8,346 bases of DNA from Lachnospiraceae bacterium UBA3332 (lineage in GTDB: Bacteria; Bacillota; Clostridia; Lachnospirales; Lachnospiraceae). Where the stretch lies: positions 1 through 8,346 of the forward strand of contig DERU01000032.1 of the NCBI GenBank assembly GCA_002361095.1, written 5' to 3'. Position numbers and translations under genes: made by a program. Positions within the stretch are counted from its first letter, which is position 1. Each line of letters begins with the position of its first letter. The notes below the pieces were generated by a model. It saw only the letters and a program-made list of their open reading frames with translations. It was not told the DNA's origin and did not search any database. Positions 6,625-8,346 of the stretch are shown one piece after another.

Positions 6625-8178
6625 TTATTTTGTTTCGTGGTATTCTTTTTCGGTGTTGACGTTCCAGATATTGGAACGGTCGGAAATGTTGTTTAGGATG
6701 TTGTGGACCGCTTCGAAGGAGGTACACATGGAGTGATCAATATTGTTGTAACGGTGCTGGCCGTTGCGGCCCACACAGTACAGGTTATCGATGGTGTTGA
6801 GGTAGGTGATCAGGGTATCGATCTCGGCAAATGTGTCGAAGTAGGCGGGATAAGCTTTCCGGACAGCTTCGGCATGGGAATCCAAAACGTCCTCCTCCCT
6901 GTCGATCAGTCCCATCTGAATCATCTCGCGGATCCCCAGTTTCGTGAATTCCTCATCGGAGAGGTTCCAGAAGTCATCCCCTTCCGTGCAAAAATATTCC
7001 AGGCCGATCCAGACGGTGTGTTCCAAATCCACCACCATATAGGGGGACCAGTTGTTATAAATCTGGATACGCCCCAGCTTGACCGTGCGGTCGTGTACAT
7101 ACATCCAGTTATCGGGAATGATGTTGCTGACGGTACGGATCTTGGTTTTATTTTTCAGGTTCAGCCTGGGAACCAAAACGCCAAGGGTCCGGTAGTCCCG
7201 GTAGGGGAGTCCGGCGGCGATGGCGGCTTCCTTTGCGGGCACATCGTTCATGCCGCCCACCAAATCCTTGAGGGGCATGGAGGAAATGAAAATATCCGCT
7301 TCGGCCTGTATTTGCCTGCCGTCCTGCTCATAGGTCAGGGAGGTGATATGGTTGTCCGCGTTTTTGGAAAAAGATACTACCTTACAATTCTTCAAAATCC
7401 TGCCGCCCATGCGCTCCACTTCGGCGGCGGTCACATCCCACAATTCCCCGGGGCCAAGCTTGGGGTAGCTGAAGGATTCGATCAGGGAAGTTTCCACATG
7501 GCGGTTTTTACGGTTGGGCAGCAGCTTGCCGAACATGTCCTTGATGATTGCCATCACCGAAAGGCCTTTGGCCCGCTGGGCGCCCCAGCTGGGATCGATT
7601 TCGCTGGGATGGCGTCCCCAGAGGTTCTCCGTGTAATGTTCAAAAAACATGGAGTAGAGCTTTTTCCCGAAACGGTTGATGTAAAAATCTTCCAGGGAGT
7701 TTTCTTTGCGCTTGTGAATCACCGAGCCGAGGTAGCTGAATCCGGCAATAAGGGTGTTCACCAGTCCCATATTGGCGAAAGTTTCCCATTTCAGGCTGAT
7801 GGGATAGTCATAAAACTTCTGCTCATAGTAAATGCGGGAAACCCGGTTGCGCTTGAGCATGACACGGTCTGATTTTTCCGGGTCCGGGCCGCCTGCTTTC
7901 CATTCCTGCGTCCGGTTTAGCTTGATGTCGTCGGAAGCAGGGCTTCCCTGCATGGGCAGCAGTTGCTCCCACCATTCATTGACCTTTGGAACTTTTGAAA
8001 AGAAACGGTGACCGCCCATGTCCATCCGGTTTCCCTTATAGTTGACCGTCTTGGAAATGCCACCCATGTGTTCGCTTTCCTCAAAAACTGTGACCTCTAT
8101 ATCATCTGCCTGTTTTAACAGTTCATATGCTGCGGTCAGGCCGGCCGGACCCGCGCCTATAATGAAGGCTCTTCTCAT
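6625..8178 (-). CDS. FAD-dependent oxidoreductase, UDP-galactopyranose mutase/amine oxidase-like
   Basis: A 517-residue soluble flavoprotein. The N-terminus has a dinucleotide-binding fold with GAGPAG (8-13), followed by an acidic residue at the end of the second strand (E33/E34) and GGISKTV (39-45). DMGGHRFFSK (53-62) is a motif shared with UDP-galactopyranose mutase and related FAD enzymes. The C-terminal FAD-binding segment is clear: LYCVGRNGQHRYNNIDHSM (466-484). The middle region does not let me name a substrate, and I do not see enough to call it a true Glf mutase. Related genes are often annotated as NAD(P)/FAD-dependent or HemY-like oxidoreductases, and many lie near polysaccharide genes. 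The start codon is 8176-8178; the ribosome binding site AAGGA (complement of 8190-8194) lies 11 bases upstream, a slightly long spacing. The gene is convergent with the membrane-protein gene and ends just beyond its terminator. The FAD-enzyme call is firm; its reaction is unknown. Confidence 0.9.
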   Translation of the reverse strand: MRRAFIIGAGPAGLTAAYELLKQADDIEVTVFEESEHMGGISKTVNYKGNRMDMGGHRFFSKVPKVNEWWEQLLPMQGSPASDDIKLNRTQEWKAGGPDPEKSDRVMLKRNRVSRIYYEQKFYDYPISLKWETFANMGLVNTLIAGFSYLGSVIHKRKENSLEDFYINRFGKKLYSMFFEHYTENLWGRHPSEIDPSWGAQRAKGLSVMAIIKDMFGKLLPNRKNRHVETSLIESFSYPKLGPGELWDVTAAEVERMGGRILKNCKVVSFSKNADNHITSLTYEQDGRQIQAEADIFISSMPLKDLVGGMNDVPAKEAAIAAGLPYRDYRTLGVLVPRLNLKNKTKIRTVSNIIPDNWMYVHDRTVKLGRIQIYNNWSPYMVVDLEHTVWIGLEYFCTEGDDFWNLSDEEFTKLGIREMIQMGLIDREEDVLDSHAEAVRKAYPAYFDTFAEIDTLITYLNTIDNLYCVGRNGQHRYNNIDHSMCTSFEAVHNILNNISDRSNIWNVNTEKEYHETK

Positions 8179-8197
8179 GCCAATACATTTCCTTTCC

Positions 8198-8217
8198 GTA
8201 ATAGGTTACTCCATTAC
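8198..8217 (-). repeat. Inverted repeat in the predicted leader of the oxidoreductase gene
   Basis: Read on the minus strand, GTAATGG and CTATTAC-type arms pair over seven positions, with five perfect outer pairs (GTAAT/ATTAC), one G-T and one G-C, around a six-base loop. It covers roughly positions +3 to +22 of the predicted transcript and ends a few bases before the ribosome binding site. It could be a repressor operator or an mRNA hairpin that affects translation. It is short enough to be chance. Confidence 0.35.
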
Positions 8218-8226
8218 TGGTATTTC

Positions 8227-8255
8227 ATTCTATCACAGATTCCTCCGTTATTCAA
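8227..8255 (-). promoter_or_regulatory. Predicted sigma-A promoter for the FAD oxidoreductase
   Basis: On the minus strand TTGAAT (8255-8250) and TAGAAT (8232-8227) are separated by exactly 17 bases, and TG precedes the -10 by one base. The -10 matches consensus at five of six positions and the -35 at four of six. Transcription would start near 8220, giving a leader of about 42 bases before the ATG at 8178. Predicted by eye only. Confidence 0.65.
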
Positions 8256-8346
8256 GCCAAACCCCATTCGTCACACGGAAATCCATAGCGGTTCAGCCCC
8301 AATGGCAGCAGCTTAAGGCGGACGGAAGCAGCGGCGGACGCGCAGG
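8252..8346 (-). CDS. Possible 3' end of a further minus-strand gene (weak)
   Basis: One minus-strand frame is open from the right edge for 30 codons and stops with TGA at 8254-8252. The predicted end LNRYGFPCDEWGLA looks protein-like, while the other two minus frames are broken by stops. Thirty codons in GC-rich DNA can be open by chance, and I recognise no family. If real, its stop overlaps the -35 box of the oxidoreductase promoter. More sequence to the right would settle it. Confidence 0.25.
   Translation of the reverse strand, partial: CASAAASVRLKLLPLGLNRYGFPCDEWGLA

Noticed and set aside
6703..7872. A 389-codon open frame on the plus strand, opposite the FAD oxidoreductase gene.
   Set aside because: It lies wholly antisense to a gene with clear FAD-binding motifs. 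Its sequence is a Gly/Val/His-rich mirror with no recognisable domain. Long antisense frames are common opposite codon-biased genes.

Overview
The window looks like a piece of a Gram-positive Firmicutes chromosome, most likely a gut-type clostridium of the Lachnospiraceae. The support is indirect: strong AGGAG-type ribosome binding sites, closely packed genes, balanced base composition, a methionine-type ABC importer with a lipoprotein binding subunit, and the general look of the proteins. No rRNA or tRNA gene, insertion sequence, CRISPR array or phage gene is visible, so this appears to be ordinary chromosome.

Layout. From the left edge to 1509 lies the C-terminal part of a hybrid sensor histidine kinase. 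The window opens on the residue that should directly follow the phospho-accepting histidine. After 22 bases comes a small membrane protein related to signal peptidase II (1532-2029). A well-formed promoter (2001-2030) sits across the 3' end of that gene and should drive a methionine-type ABC importer: ATPase MetN (2068-3078), permease MetI (3068-3748, overlapping metN) and lipoprotein MetQ (3912-4832). A small hairpin followed by a T-run lies in the 163-base gap between metI and metQ. Four bases after metQ begins a large multi-pass membrane protein (4837-6585) of an uncharacterised family, perhaps DUF6044/YkoS-like. The rightward block ends at a strong intrinsic terminator (6591-6620).

Convergent to this block, on the minus strand, is a FAD-dependent oxidoreductase resembling UDP-galactopyranose mutase and amine oxidase (8178 down to 6625). 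It has its own consensus-like promoter (8227-8255) and an inverted repeat in its predicted leader. The last 90 or so bases may hold the 3' end of another minus-strand gene, but this is weak.

How the genes fit together. MetN, MetI and MetQ form one importer: MetQ captures methionine or a related substrate outside the cell, and MetI and MetN move it in. A signal peptidase II cuts prolipoproteins such as MetQ, so a peptidase II homologue next to the importer is suggestive, but it could be coincidence. The membrane protein and the FAD enzyme converge on one terminator and may both act on cell-surface glycans; that is inference. I see no clear case for a wholly new system. The best leads are the divergent signal peptidase II homologue, the separate control signals around metNIQ, and the unknown membrane protein coupled to metQ.
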